From contig NZ_CP118969.1 in NCBI RefSeq assembly GCF_029023865.1, positions 434,001-498,000 of the forward strand: DNA of 64,000 nt, in the 5' to 3' direction. A program made the translations under genes and the position numbers. Position 1 is the stretch's first letter. Each line of letters starts with the position of its first letter. Below are positions 1-8,558 of the stretch, in pieces. Under the pieces are notes generated by a model. That model searched no databases, was not told the DNA's origin, and saw nothing but the letters and a program-made list of their open reading frames with translations. The DNA is from Lactococcus lactis (lineage in GTDB: Bacteria > Bacillota > Bacilli > Lactobacillales > Streptococcaceae).

Positions 1-1
1 A

Positions 2-1204
2 TTGACCGCAGCGCAGGAAAATGCGAAGGTTGATGGAGAAAAAGGAGCTATGTTTCCTTGGCAGTCCGGCTTAATTGGTGATGAACAATCGCAATTTGTT
101 CATTTGAACACAGTAAATAATGAATGGGAACCAGATAATAGCCGGCGTCAAAGGCATGTTAGTTTAGCCATTGTATATAATTTATGGATTTACTCACAAC
201 TGACAGAAGATGAAAGCATTTTGACTGACGGTGGTTTAGATTTAATCATTGAAACGACAAAGTTTTGGTTAAATAAAGCCGAATTAGGAGATGACGGCCG
301 TTATCATATTGATGGGGTCATGGGACCTGATGAATATCATGAGGCCTATCCTGGGCAAGAAGGGGGAATCTGTGATAATGCCTATACTAATTTAATGCTC
401 ACTTGGCAATTAAATTGGCTGACAGAATTATCAGAAAAAGGATTTGAAATTCCTAAGGAATTACTTGAAAAAGCTCAAAAAGTTCGGAAAAAACTGTATC
501 TAGATATTGATGAAAATGGTGTGATTGCGCAATATGCTAAATATTTTGAGCTTAAGGAAGTGGACTTTGCAGCTTATGAAGCAAAATATGGGGATATTCA
601 TCGCATTGACCGTTTGATGAAGGCCGAAGGTATTTCCCCTGACGAATATCAAGTGGCTAAACAGGCTGATACGCTGATGTTAATCTACAATTTGGGTCAG
701 GAGCATGTGACTAAGTTGGTCAAACAATTGGCTTATGAGTTGCCCGAAAATTGGTTGAAAGTCAACCGTGATTATTATCTTGCTAGGACTGTTCACGGTT
801 CAACGACTTCACGTCCGGTTTTTGCTGGGATTGATGTGAAATTAGGGGATTTTGATGAAGCGTTGGATTTCTTGATTACAGCAATTGGCAGTGATTATTA
901 TGATATTCAAGGGGGAACAACGGCCGAAGGGGTTCATATTGGGGTCATGGGCGAAACGCTCGAGGTGATTCAAAATGAATTTGCTGGTCTGAGTCTGCGA
1001 GATGGCCAATTTGCAATTGCTCCTTATTTACCAAAAAGCTGGACAAAATTGAAATTTAATCAAATTTTTAGAGGAACTAAAGTTGAAATTTTGATTGAAA
1101 ATGGACAATTATTACTGACAGCGTCGGCGGATTTACTGACCAAAGTTTATGATGATGAGGTTCAATTAAAAGCCGGAGTGCAGACTAAATTTGATTTAAA
1201 ATAA
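2..1204 (+). CDS. trePP: Trehalose-6-phosphate phosphorylase (GH65), 3' part
   Basis: C-terminal 400 residues of a glycoside hydrolase family 65 phosphorylase; the start lies outside the window. The general-acid region is visible at about residue 110 (GVMGPDEYHEAY), followed by NAYTN and, near residue 265, the HGSTTSRPVF loop region and the Gly-rich GGTTAEGVHIGVMG segment. The family phosphorolyses an alpha-glucoside with inversion, giving beta-glucose 1-phosphate. Next to pgmB in L. lactis this is known as the trehalose-6-phosphate enzyme (products beta-G1P and glucose 6-phosphate). Maltose phosphorylase is the main alternative and cannot be fully excluded from this part. Cytoplasmic; no defects seen. 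Confidence 0.8.
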   Translation: MTAAQENAKVDGEKGAMFPWQSGLIGDEQSQFVHLNTVNNEWEPDNSRRQRHVSLAIVYNLWIYSQLTEDESILTDGGLDLIIETTKFWLNKAELGDDGRYHIDGVMGPDEYHEAYPGQEGGICDNAYTNLMLTWQLNWLTELSEKGFEIPKELLEKAQKVRKKLYLDIDENGVIAQYAKYFELKEVDFAAYEAKYGDIHRIDRLMKAEGISPDEYQVAKQADTLMLIYNLGQEHVTKLVKQLAYELPENWLKVNRDYYLARTVHGSTTSRPVFAGIDVKLGDFDEALDFLITAIGSDYYDIQGGTTAEGVHIGVMGETLEVIQNEFAGLSLRDGQFAIAPYLPKSWTKLKFNQIFRGTKVEILIENGQLLLTASADLLTKVYDDEVQLKAGVQTKFDLK

Positions 1205-1261
1205 ATGGTTTTACTCTTAATAAAGTTTTGATACAAGGATTTACAATTATTTTTTAATAAA

Positions 1262-1294
1262 AAAATTACTGACAGAATTTCTGTCAGTAATTTT
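1262..1294. terminator. Perfect hairpin with inverted ACTGACAGA arms
   Basis: Fifteen-base perfect stem (AAAATTACTGACAGA, loop ATT, complement) ending in TTTT. It lies between trePP and pgmB, so either the pair is attenuated or pgmB has its own promoter downstream. The arms carry the ACTGACAGA motif repeated through the window. Confidence 0.75.
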
Positions 1295-1349
1295 GGAAAG
1301 TCATTGCTTAAAAATATATTTTTAAAATGACGAGAAAGAAGGTAAAAAG

Positions 1350-2015
1350 ATGTTTAAAGCAGTATTGTTTGATTTAGATGGTGTAATTACAGATACCGCA
1401 GAGTATCATTTTAGAGCTTGGAAAGCTTTGGCTGAAGAAATTGGCATTAATGGTGTTGACCGCCAATTTAATGAGCAATTAAAAGGGGTCTCACGAGAAG
1501 ACTCGCTTCAGAAAATTCTAGATTTAGCTGATAAAAAAGTATCAGCTGAGGAATTTAAAGAACTTGCTAAGAGAAAAAATGATAACTATGTGAAAATGAT
1601 TCAGGATGTGTCGCCAGCCGATGTCTATCCTGGAATTTTACAATTACTCAAAGATTTACGTTCAAATAAAATCAAAATTGCTTTAGCGTCGGCTTCTAAG
1701 AATGGTCCATTTTTATTAGAGAGAATGAATTTAACTGGATATTTTGATGCAATTGCTGATCCGGCTGAAGTTGCAGCATCAAAACCAGCACCAGATATTT
1801 TTATTGCAGCAGCACATGCAGTGGGTGTTGCCCCCTCTGAATCAATTGGGTTAGAGGATTCTCAAGCTGGAATTCAAGCCATCAAAGATTCAGGGGCTTT
1901 ACCAATTGGTGTAGGGCGCCCAGAAGATTTGGGAGATGATATCGTCATTGTGCCTGATACTTCACACTATACATTAGAATTTTTGAAAGAAGTTTGGCTT
2001 CAAAAGCAAAAATAA
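1350..2015 (+). CDS. pgmB: Beta-phosphoglucomutase
   Basis: 221-residue HAD-superfamily enzyme that interconverts beta-glucose 1-phosphate and glucose 6-phosphate, completing trehalose-6-phosphate or maltose phosphorolysis. HAD motif I is DLDGV at residues 8-12 (nucleophile Asp8, acid/base Asp10); the cap domain spans roughly 15-90; motif II is the ALASAS region near 113-118; motif III Lys is in ASKPAPD near 145; motif IV is GLEDSQAGI near 167-175. The sequence is recognisable as the L. lactis enzyme used as a model for phosphoryl transfer. Start ATG follows AGAAGGT at a suitable distance. Functionally paired with the upstream phosphorylase. Confidence 0.97.
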   Translation: MFKAVLFDLDGVITDTAEYHFRAWKALAEEIGINGVDRQFNEQLKGVSREDSLQKILDLADKKVSAEEFKELAKRKNDNYVKMIQDVSPADVYPGILQLLKDLRSNKIKIALASASKNGPFLLERMNLTGYFDAIADPAEVAASKPAPDIFIAAAHAVGVAPSESIGLEDSQAGIQAIKDSGALPIGVGRPEDLGDDIVIVPDTSHYTLEFLKEVWLQKQK

Positions 2016-2045
2016 TTCGTAATTAATAAATTACATAAAACCAAT

Positions 2046-2074
2046 AAAAAATACCACCTTTGAGTGGTATTTTT
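2046..2074. terminator. Bidirectional terminator pgmB / esterase
   Basis: AAAAATACCAC and GTGGTATTTTT form an 11-base stem with U-runs in both directions, between the convergent pgmB and esterase genes; the esterase stop codon lies at its edge. Confidence 0.8.
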
Positions 2075-2841
2075 TAATTTTTGATTTGTCTTTCCAACCA
2101 ATCAGATGCCCAAGAAATCCATCGATGTACTGACGGAAGACAATATGCATCAGAAGGAGCGGTTGTACGATTAGCCAAAGAGACACCATGAGGTCCAGAT
2201 TCAAAAAAGTGAGCTTCAAAAGGAACTTGATGTTTTGAGAGTCGATCACAATATTTAAGGCTGTTATAGATAGGAACACCCTCATCATCAGCCGTATGCC
2301 AAATAAAGGTTGGAGGAGTTGAGGAAGTAACTTTTTCCGAAATATTATATTCTGAGATATTTTCAATTTCAAAATTAAAATGTGACAAATCACTAGGCCA
2401 ACCAAAAGTGAAGGAAGTTACTGGATAGCAGAGAATAACTCCTTTTGGTCGATGGATTTGTTCAGAATTACCATACCAAGCGGCCAGATGCCCTCCGGCA
2501 GAGCAACCAAGTAAGAAAACTTGCTCAGGATTGATTTGCCATTCTTTATGATTTTGATGAATCAGAGAAAAAACAGCTTGAACTTCTTCAAGATTTTGTG
2601 ATAAAAAGTTATAGTTTGTTCCTTTGTTCATCACGGTGTAATTAAGGAGAAGCACTTGATAACCTTTGGCGAGAAAAGCTAAGGCAAGAGGGTCAGATTC
2701 TCTTTGTGAAATATGTTGATAACCACCACCAGGGCAGATAATAATAGCAGGAAAAGTATAATTTTCGTTTTGACGAGGATTTTGGAGCTGATAAAAATCA
2801 ACCCATGCAGTATCATTTAAAGAAAACGTTGATTTATTCAT
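2074..2841 (-). CDS. Alpha/beta hydrolase, probable acetyl esterase
   Basis: 255 residues in the BD-FAE / esterase-lipase alpha/beta hydrolase group. The oxyanion-hole motif CPGGGY is near residue 37, the nucleophile elbow GCSAGGHLA near 112-120, a probable acid Asp in the HTADDEGVP segment, and the catalytic His in ESGPHGVSLA near 215. The family removes acetyl or short acyl groups from sugars or esters; the substrate is unknown here. Single gene, convergent with pgmB. The start is placed at ATG 2841, where a TACAAT box ends 6 bases upstream, so translation may be leaderless; an upstream in-frame ATG at 2880 lies before the box and is unlikely. Confidence 0.8.
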   Translation of the reverse strand: MNKSTFSLNDTAWVDFYQLQNPRQNENYTFPAIIICPGGGYQHISQRESDPLALAFLAKGYQVLLLNYTVMNKGTNYNFLSQNLEEVQAVFSLIHQNHKEWQINPEQVFLLGCSAGGHLAAWYGNSEQIHRPKGVILCYPVTSFTFGWPSDLSHFNFEIENISEYNISEKVTSSTPPTFIWHTADDEGVPIYNSLKYCDRLSKHQVPFEAHFFESGPHGVSLANRTTAPSDAYCLPSVHRWISWASDWLERQIKN

Positions 2842-2952
2842 AAGTTCATTGTACCAAAAAAGGGTTGAAAGAAATATCAAAATACCTCGTTGTTTATTTA
2901 TTACATTAATGAATTTTAAGTTCGTTTAAGAAAACTATCATAGAATTTGATT

Positions 2953-3648
2953 ATGAAGAAAATTATTTATAGTATAGTTCTGATATCCTTGCTTAATTTT
3001 GGAACGATTGCTTATGGAGAAACGGCAACCGGGACTTCAGCAAGTTCAGGAGATGCAACAGCTCAAAGCTCAACCGAGACTTCAAGTACCTCAAATTCAG
3101 CAAGTTCAGCTAGCAGTAGTTCACAAAATACAAGTTCCTCTGAAGGAACGAATTCGACAAGTCAAAATCAAACACAAACAAGTACAACTGCTCAAAATCA
3201 GACAGATAATGTTGGGCAAAATCAAACGCCTCCGGTAGTAGAAAATCGAGACAGTTCAACAGATAAAAATTCTGGCAGTCAAAAAGAAACTAAAAATTCA
3301 ACCACAATTATTAATGAAACCGTCAACAATAATGCAAAGGGGAACAATATTCTTTTGATGACATTGACCAGTTTGTCAGCATCAGTCACAATCATTGGGG
3401 GAATTATTGCCTTTGTGCGTCATTTGCGTGGCCGTGGCAAGAAGAAAAATCCTGTCAGTAAGGCACAAAGTTCTAAAAATGGGAAAACTCCTTCAAATTC
3501 AATGATAGCTGAGCCATCAGTAAGTTCTAAAAAAACGCCAAATGAAGAAAAAGCACTGACAGAAACTCAGCAAATTAATATGCAGGCGGATGAATTGCTC
3601 AAAAATCATAAAAAACAACAAAAAGAATATCGTCGCAGAAGAAGATAA
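2953..3648 (+). CDS. Ser/Thr-rich secreted protein with C-terminal membrane anchor
   Basis: 231 residues. An N-terminal signal peptide (MKKIIYSIVLISLLN..., cut likely after AYGE) leads into about 100 residues almost entirely of Ser, Thr, Gln, Asn and Gly, then one membrane helix (about residues 130-155, TLTSLSASVTIIGGIIAFV), a basic stop-transfer RHLRGRGKKK and a charged cytoplasmic tail ending KEYRRRRR. There is no LPXTG signal. The layout suggests a bitopic surface protein with an unstructured, perhaps glycosylated, stalk. No family recognised. A TTG codon two codons upstream is an alternative start. Confidence 0.7.
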   Translation: MKKIIYSIVLISLLNFGTIAYGETATGTSASSGDATAQSSTETSSTSNSASSASSSSQNTSSSEGTNSTSQNQTQTSTTAQNQTDNVGQNQTPPVVENRDSSTDKNSGSQKETKNSTTIINETVNNNAKGNNILLMTLTSLSASVTIIGGIIAFVRHLRGRGKKKNPVSKAQSSKNGKTPSNSMIAEPSVSSKKTPNEEKALTETQQINMQADELLKNHKKQQKEYRRRRR

Positions 3649-3692
3649 AAAGCCATTTAAGGTTTTTTATTTTGCCCAAATTTTTGAAAAAT

Positions 3693-3713
3693 TGTCAGTA
3701 AAATTTACTGACA
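3693..3713. terminator. CTGACA palindrome after the Ser-rich gene
   Basis: TGTCAGTAAA and TTTACTGACA form a near-perfect short hairpin followed by CTTTTA; another member of the CTGACAG family of intergenic hairpins. A probable weak terminator. Confidence 0.5.
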
Positions 3714-3840
3714 GCTTTTATGTTAAAGACTGTGATAATGTAGGAGATAAACTTTTTGAAGTGGCAACACTGGAATTTTCTAAGGTTTGACTATTTTTAG
3801 ATTCATCAGTTGCAAACGTTAGATAGTGTCTTAGGGGATG

Positions 3841-3849
3841 TGTTATAAT
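3841..3849 (+). promoter_or_regulatory. Extended -10 promoter giving a leaderless tsaE mRNA
   Basis: TGTTATAAT is a perfect extended -10 (TGn plus TATAAT at 3844-3849). Six bases (AAAATC) separate it from ATG 3856, so the predicted transcript starts at the A of the start codon. No convincing -35. Confidence 0.6.
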
Positions 3850-3855
3850 AAAATC

Positions 3856-4302
3856 ATGAAATTTAACGAAGAAGAAATGTTACAATTTGCACAAAAATTG
3901 GGAAGAAAATTAGAAGCTCAAGATGTTATTGTTTTAACTGGCGAGCTTGGGGCTGGAAAAACAACTTTTACCAAAGGCTTGGCTTTGGGTTTAGAGATTC
4001 ATCAAATGGTTAAAAGTCCGACTTATACAATTGTCAGAAGTCTGGAAGGACGTTTGCCACTCCATCATATGGATGTTTATCGCATTGGTGATGATCCGGA
4101 TAGTTTTGATTTAGATGATTATTTATTCGGTGATGGGGTTTCGGTCATTGAATGGGGCGAAATGTTAGGCGATGATTTGCCAGAAAATTATCTGGAAGTC
4201 ATTTTTGATAAGTATTCTAAAGATTTGGTCAACGATCAAGAACGTGAAATTATTTTGAAACCACATGGAAAAAGATATGAGGAGCTCGTTAATAACTTAT
4301 GA
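3856..4302 (+). CDS. tsaE: tRNA t6A biosynthesis ATPase TsaE
   Basis: 148 residues, normal family length. TsaE is the ATPase of the TsaB-TsaD-TsaE complex that makes N6-threonylcarbamoyladenosine at position 37 of ANN-decoding tRNAs. The Walker A motif GELGAGKTTFTKG is near residues 33-45, SPTYT near 60-64 and the conserved HMDVYR near 78-83, with a WGE motif near 107. Start chosen at MKFNEEEM; an in-frame ATG 18 bases earlier lies upstream of the -10 box. Overlaps the acetyltransferase gene by 4 bases (ATGA), so the two are translationally coupled. Confidence 0.93.
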   Translation: MKFNEEEMLQFAQKLGRKLEAQDVIVLTGELGAGKTTFTKGLALGLEIHQMVKSPTYTIVRSLEGRLPLHHMDVYRIGDDPDSFDLDDYLFGDGVSVIEWGEMLGDDLPENYLEVIFDKYSKDLVNDQEREIILKPHGKRYEELVNNL

Positions 4303-4817
4303 CTACAGAGCTAATTGTTAGAGAAGCAAATGGCGCCGACAGTTCTAGAGTCATTGAATTTCTCAATAAGGTTGGAACAGAAAGTAATTTTTTGACCATT
4401 GATGAAGTAGGAATTTTAATCTCTGAAGCAGAAATGACGGACTTTTTAAATCAACAAGCTGAGAAAGATAATAATGCTTATTTTCTTGCATTCGTTGGTG
4501 ATGAAATTGCTGGTATTTTGCATTTGACGGCGGATTATCATTATCGAGTACGTCATATTGCGGAACTTTTTATCGCTGTGTCAGAAGATTATCAAGGCTA
4601 TGGCATTGGGACGATTCTACTAGAAGATGCACTTGAGTGGGTAGAAGAAGTTGGAACAATCAAACGTTTGGAATTAACTGTCCAAGCACGTAATAAAAAA
4701 GCATGTCATCTTTATGAAAAGTTTGATTTTGAATTAGAAAATGTCAAAAAATGGGGCGCCCGAGATGAAAATGGTCAATTAATTGATGTTTGCGAATATG
4801 TTTTATTTTTTGACTAA
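4299..4817 (+). CDS. GNAT family N-acetyltransferase
   Basis: 172 residues. The acetyl-CoA binding motif A is seen near residues 92-108 (LFIAVSEDYQGYGIGTILLEDAL, with the Q-x-x-G-x-G core), followed by LTVQARNKKACHLYEKFDFE, a typical GNAT C-terminal element. The acceptor is unknown; RimI/YhhY-type and small-molecule acetyltransferases are both possible. ATGA overlap with tsaE puts it in the same operon. Confidence 0.85.
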   Translation: MTTELIVREANGADSSRVIEFLNKVGTESNFLTIDEVGILISEAEMTDFLNQQAEKDNNAYFLAFVGDEIAGILHLTADYHYRVRHIAELFIAVSEDYQGYGIGTILLEDALEWVEEVGTIKRLELTVQARNKKACHLYEKFDFELENVKKWGARDENGQLIDVCEYVLFFD

Positions 4818-4853
4818 TAGTTGACCCTTTTGTCAGTAAAATTAAATATAATT

Positions 4854-4889
4854 AAAGAAAAATTAAAATCTAATTTTTCTTTTTTTGTT
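4854..4889 (+). terminator. Terminator of the tsaE operon
   Basis: AAAGAAAAATTA and TAATTTTTCTTT form a perfect 12-base stem with a 5-base loop and a long T-run. It overlaps the -35 region of the next promoter. Confidence 0.7.
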
Positions 4890-4915
4890 GTGAAAAATCA
4901 GAATTTTGATATAAT
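4888..4915 (+). promoter_or_regulatory. Promoter of the LCP gene, leaderless
   Basis: TTGTGA (4888-4893), 16 bases, TATAAT (4910-4915) with an extended TGA in front. ATG 4922 follows after six bases, so the mRNA should start at the initiation codon; no Shine-Dalgarno is present. Confidence 0.65.
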
Positions 4916-4921
4916 GCTAAT

Positions 4922-6295
4922 ATGAAGCTTTGGATAAAAACACTTCTCATGCTTGGAAGTATTATTTTAGTAACGGCAATTGCTGCAGGCGGATATACAT
5001 TAACCGTTCTGAACAGTACAACAAAAGCCTTTAAAATGACTTACACTAATGCTGGGAATAAAAAGACAGAACAAGTCATTCAGGCAACTGAACCTCTAAC
5101 AATCCTACTTATGGGGGTTGACACAGGAGGCGAAGGGCGTGGAACTTCCGATTCATGGAATGGGAATTCTGACTCACAAATTCTGATGACACTTAATCCT
5201 AAAACGCACACGACAACAATGGTTTCAATTGAACGTGATACGATGACTAACATTTTAGATGCTGACGGAAACATTGTTTCTAAGCAAAAAATGAATGCAG
5301 CCTATCCCTTAGGTTATAACTCAGGGTCATCTTCTGACGGTTTAAAAAATGCCGTAAGTTATGCTATGAAAACTATTAGTGCTCAGACTGGTATTAATAT
5401 TGACAGTTTTGCAACAGTCAATTTTGATGGACTAGTTAATATGGTTGATAATGTTGGTGGGATTGATATTAACAATACCACAGGCCAAACTCTCTATATT
5501 TCAGATACAGAGCCGCAATATACTGCGAAAGTTCCACCTGGAAAACAACATATTAATGGTGACCAAGCCTTAGTTTATACCCGTGACCGACATCATTTAC
5601 CAAATGGTGACTATGGTCGGGCAGCTCACCAACGTGAAGTCATTGCAGCACTCATGAAGAAAATTTTAGCCTTAGATAATATCACACGCTATGAACAATT
5701 TTTGAATGAAGCCTCAAAAGATTTTAGAACTAATATCCCAATTAATGCTTCAACAATTACTTCATTACTAGGTTATAAAGATTGCTTTAACAAAGTAGTT
5801 TCTATTCAATATGAAGGCGTTGGTGAAATGGTTGATGGTGCTTCTTATCAATTTATGCCAACAGATATTTATCTCGCGATGCAAAATATCATGAAGAAAT
5901 CGCTTGATGAATCAACAGTGACCACTTTGCCAAGCAGTTTGATTACTTATGAATCAGTTTTTGGCTCAGGAACAGCACCTTTTTATTATCTTCCGTCAGC
6001 TACTGTAACTGAAAAAGGAAAATCAACGGTGACTTATGGTGTTGATACGCAAGGAAATCTTGTTTCTTTGAATTCTAAAAATTCAGGGAATTATGTTTCG
6101 ACAAGTGGTGGCTCAGTTCAATCAGATTCAAGTTCGGGCTCCTCTAGCTCCACGGCAACCTCAAGTTCTGATTCTACTTATCAACAAGATAATACTTACA
6201 ATGATGGCTATAATAATAGTAATGACAGTACAACATCTAGCTATGGAACAGATGATACAAACACAGGGAACTATGGCTACGGTACAAGTCAATAA
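4922..6295 (+). CDS. LytR-CpsA-Psr (LCP) family cell-wall glycopolymer transferase
   Basis: 457 residues. An N-terminal signal anchor (about residues 5-28) is followed by the extracellular LCP domain: LLMGVDTGG near 61-70, SDSQILMTLNP, SIERDTM near 102-108 (key Arg), NAAYPLG, DGLVNMVDNVGGID near 170-183 and ALVYTRDRH...DYGRAAHQREVI near 216-240. LCP enzymes transfer polyprenyl-linked polymers (teichoic acid, rhamnan, capsule) to peptidoglycan. The last 65 residues are a low-complexity Ser/Thr/Tyr/Asn tail. Single gene, followed by a strong hairpin and the tRNA. Confidence 0.9.
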   Translation: MKLWIKTLLMLGSIILVTAIAAGGYTLTVLNSTTKAFKMTYTNAGNKKTEQVIQATEPLTILLMGVDTGGEGRGTSDSWNGNSDSQILMTLNPKTHTTTMVSIERDTMTNILDADGNIVSKQKMNAAYPLGYNSGSSSDGLKNAVSYAMKTISAQTGINIDSFATVNFDGLVNMVDNVGGIDINNTTGQTLYISDTEPQYTAKVPPGKQHINGDQALVYTRDRHHLPNGDYGRAAHQREVIAALMKKILALDNITRYEQFLNEASKDFRTNIPINASTITSLLGYKDCFNKVVSIQYEGVGEMVDGASYQFMPTDIYLAMQNIMKKSLDESTVTTLPSSLITYESVFGSGTAPFYYLPSATVTEKGKSTVTYGVDTQGNLVSLNSKNSGNYVSTSGGSVQSDSSSGSSSSTATSSSDSTYQQDNTYNDGYNNSNDSTTSSYGTDDTNTGNYGYGTSQ

Positions 6296-6326
6296 TTGAA
6301 AAAAATAAGAGAATATGATAAACTTG

Positions 6327-6367
6327 TTTCTGTCAGTAATTTTAGCTTAAAAATTTACTGACAGAAA
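6327..6367. terminator. Terminator of the LCP gene, CTGACAG type
   Basis: TTTCTGTCAGTAA and TTACTGACAGAAA are perfect 13-base arms with a 15-base loop. The right arm ends 6 bases before the tRNA gene. Confidence 0.7.
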
Positions 6368-6373
6368 TAATTT

Positions 6374-6447
6374 GGTCCGATAGCTCAGCTGGATAGAGCA
6401 TTCGCCTTCTAAGCGAACGGTCGAGGGTTCGAATCCCCCTCGGATCA
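6374..6447 (+). tRNA. tRNA-Arg (anticodon TCT), prophage attachment site
   Basis: 74-nt cloverleaf. Acceptor GGTCCGA/TCGGATC (one G-T), D stem GCTC/GAGC, anticodon stem TTCGC/GCGAA with loop CTTCTAA giving TCT (reads AGA), T loop TTCGAAT, discriminator A, no encoded CCA. The T stem GAGGG/CCCCC contains one A-C mismatch. A leftward integrase gene ends 79 bases downstream, the usual arrangement when a phage integrates into the 3' end of a tRNA gene and supplies a substitute 3' end, so the 3' portion may be phage-derived. Confidence 0.93.
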
Positions 6448-6449
6448 TA

Positions 6450-6526
6450 GTGCCAAACCTCGCCTTGCCTTCGTAGCAAGGCTTTTTTGTTGCTCTTTTT
6501 ATGATTTGTGCCAAATTTGTGCCAAA
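6450..6526. repeat. Three direct GTGCCAAA repeats at attL
   Basis: GTGCCAAA occurs at 6450-6457, 6508-6515 and 6519-6526; the last two are 11 bases apart, one helical turn, within ATTTGTGCCAAAT units. Their place between the tRNA 3' end and the integrase stop codon fits integrase or excisionase arm-type sites. Confidence 0.55.
6462..6488. terminator. Terminator after tRNA-Arg
   Basis: GCCTTGC, 7-base loop, GCAAGGC, then TTTTTT. It ends the tRNA transcript 15 bases after the tRNA. Confidence 0.8.
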
Positions 6527-7664
6527 TCACTTATCGTTTATTTCACTAAAGATTTTTTTGATATTCTCATTATCTTTTTCTTCAAGTTCTTTTAGGATAT
6601 GAGAATATACTGACATCGTCACGTTCAAGCTACTATGACCGAGCCTTTTAGAAACATATAAGATATTTATTCCTTTATAAAGCATTGTAGAGGCATGAGT
6701 ATGTCTTAATCCATGACAAGTAATTGTTTTTTCAAATCCAAGTTTTTTACACATATTTCTCAGTTGTTTATTGAGTGAATTATTAGTTATCAATCCATTC
6801 TTAATGTTGTAGAATACAAAAGGGTGTTCTGGCTTAATTTCGAGCCGTTTTAAGAGCTTTTCTTGCTGTTCCTTATAAAATTTTTATCATGACTTGCAAA
6901 GTAGAGCTGTCAACGGCTAAAAAACGTACAGATTGGTCATTCTTAGTTGGTGCAAAATTATTTTTATAAATATCCCAAGTTCTTTTTACGTATATCTGTC
7001 CTTTTTCAAAATCCACATTATCCCATGTCAGTCCCAAAAGCTCACTAAATCGCATACCAGTCATGGCAGCAATGTATATCATGAACGATGAGGAGTAAAT
7101 AGGATTTATTTTTTCTTTAGCAAATGCAATTAATTTTATAAAATCTTGAAAATCTAAATATTTTAGTTCGGCACTTTTGGTGCCTTTACCACCTTTTGAG
7201 ATAGCTCCTTTTGTAAAATCATTTTTTATAATAAAATCATCAAGTAGATTTTCTAAACTTGCCCTTACATGAACATTGATTTGTTTTACAGATGAATCGG
7301 AATGTCCCTCGGCAAATTCATTTAACATCTCTTGATATTTTACACGGTTCATTGTTTTAATCGTTGCTGTTGAGAAGTGCTTTTTTAGAACAGATAGTGT
7401 GTATAAATACTTTCTGTAAGTTCCGTCTGATACTTTACCTTTTTTGAATATTTCTATCCATTGTTTAAAGTGGTCAGTGAGTAAAATATCCTGACTAACA
7501 GTATAGAAGCCTTTAGCAAGGTTAGCTTCAATTTCACCAGCTTCTGAAATCGCATCGGCCTTCTTGGGAAAACCGCTCTTTCTAAGTTTTTTATATTTTC
7601 CGTCAGCATCTTTATAAGATATTTCATACTGCCATACTTTACCACGCTTAATATATCTTGCCAT
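6527..7664 (-). pseudogene. int: Tyrosine integrase, frameshifted
   Basis: Phage tyrosine recombinase of about 379 codons broken by one base. The first part (7664 to 6873, 263 residues) holds the N-terminal AP2-like arm-binding region (MARYIKRGKVWQYEISYKD), the SAM-like core-binding region and the first catalytic Arg (AMTGMRFSELLGL). The second part, read from about 6880 down to 6527, holds HGLRHTHAS (HxxR), LGHSSLNVTMSVYSH (His and nucleophile Tyr). The two parts join cleanly if one A is removed from a run of five (T-run 6881-6885 on the plus strand): QVMIK then FYKEQQEKLLKR. Without frame restoration no active recombinase is made. Confidence 0.88.
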
Positions 7665-7715
7665 ATTTGTTTATCCTTTCTAAAAATGCCCACCTAATCA
7701 AAGGATGGGCTTTTT

Positions 7716-8552
7716 TTATAAATCAAGTTCTACTTTGACGGCTTGACCGATTACAGCTGCTGGATTGTCTTGTGTAGCAAATTGGTCTTTAAATTCTTTG
7801 TTGATTGACACAAGTCTCAAGCAATCTATTTCGTGATAAACTTTTTTTAATGTTGCCTGACAATCATCATGGAAAAGAACAGCTCCAATAGTACCGTCGG
7901 TCACATCAGGAACAGCTTCAATTAAAACATAAGAACCAAACGGAATCTTTGGTTCCATGCTATGCCCATCAACCATTAACCAATAATAATCACGAGCAGA
8001 AGATAAGAAGTGCGCAGGGACTGGTCTTGTACCGTCGAAGTTTTCTACTGCATCAAGAGGAAGTCCGGCCGCTATTCTACCAAGAATAGGAACATCTACC
8101 ATGTCTTCATCAGGTTCATATTCCATAGTGTTTGTAGGCATAGTGAAGTTTTCTAAAATCTTTCTACTTATATATGGTGGCAAATCATCAGGTATTTTAT
8201 TAATCGGAATCACTTTAGATTCCTTTTTCTTTTCTTGGTTTTGCTCATCTAATTGATTGCTTGCAGTGTTAAGAACTATTTTTTGACGTGGTTCTTCAAG
8301 CTGTGAACTGATTTTATTTATTTCAGATAGAGTTGTAGAAAGGTCAGAAGCACCATACATTAATGTATCAGGATCAGTATTAAATAGATTGACCATTTTA
8401 TCAAAATCTTCAACCATGGGACTTCTAACCCCTTTTATCCATTTAGAAATAGCTGACTCAGATTTTCCTAGCTTTTCGCCAAACTCTTTCATTGTCCAAC
8501 CATTCTCTTTTCTGAAATAATCTATCATTTCAGGTAGTCGTATTTTTTTCAT
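7716..8552 (-). CDS. CI-type lysogeny repressor, LexA-like
   Basis: 278 residues. An N-terminal XRE helix-turn-helix (about 1-60: WTMKEFGEKLGKSESAISKWIKG) is joined by a long Gln/Lys-rich linker to a C-terminal S24 peptidase fold (about 150-278). The self-cleavage site is the Ala-Gly in RIAAGLP, the catalytic Ser is in GHSMEP and the Lys in ATLKKVY, so RecA-triggered autocleavage in the SOS response is expected. It should repress the early promoter and itself through the operators just upstream. The start codon lies six bases after a TATAAT box; like lambda cI from PRM, the mRNA looks leaderless. Confidence 0.93.
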   Translation of the reverse strand: MKKIRLPEMIDYFRKENGWTMKEFGEKLGKSESAISKWIKGVRSPMVEDFDKMVNLFNTDPDTLMYGASDLSTTLSEINKISSQLEEPRQKIVLNTASNQLDEQNQEKKKESKVIPINKIPDDLPPYISRKILENFTMPTNTMEYEPDEDMVDVPILGRIAAGLPLDAVENFDGTRPVPAHFLSSARDYYWLMVDGHSMEPKIPFGSYVLIEAVPDVTDGTIGAVLFHDDCQATLKKVYHEIDCLRLVSINKEFKDQFATQDNPAAVIGQAVKVELDL

Positions 8553-8558
8553 ACACTA

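Noticed and set aside
2-1204. Maltose phosphorylase instead of trehalose-6-phosphate phosphorylase
   Set aside because: Not fully excluded, but adjacency to pgmB in L. lactis favours the trehalose-6-phosphate enzyme.
3590-3790. Small rightward gene after the Ser-rich protein
   Set aside because: Overlaps the preceding gene end and a terminator palindrome, has no ribosome site and no gene-like codon use.
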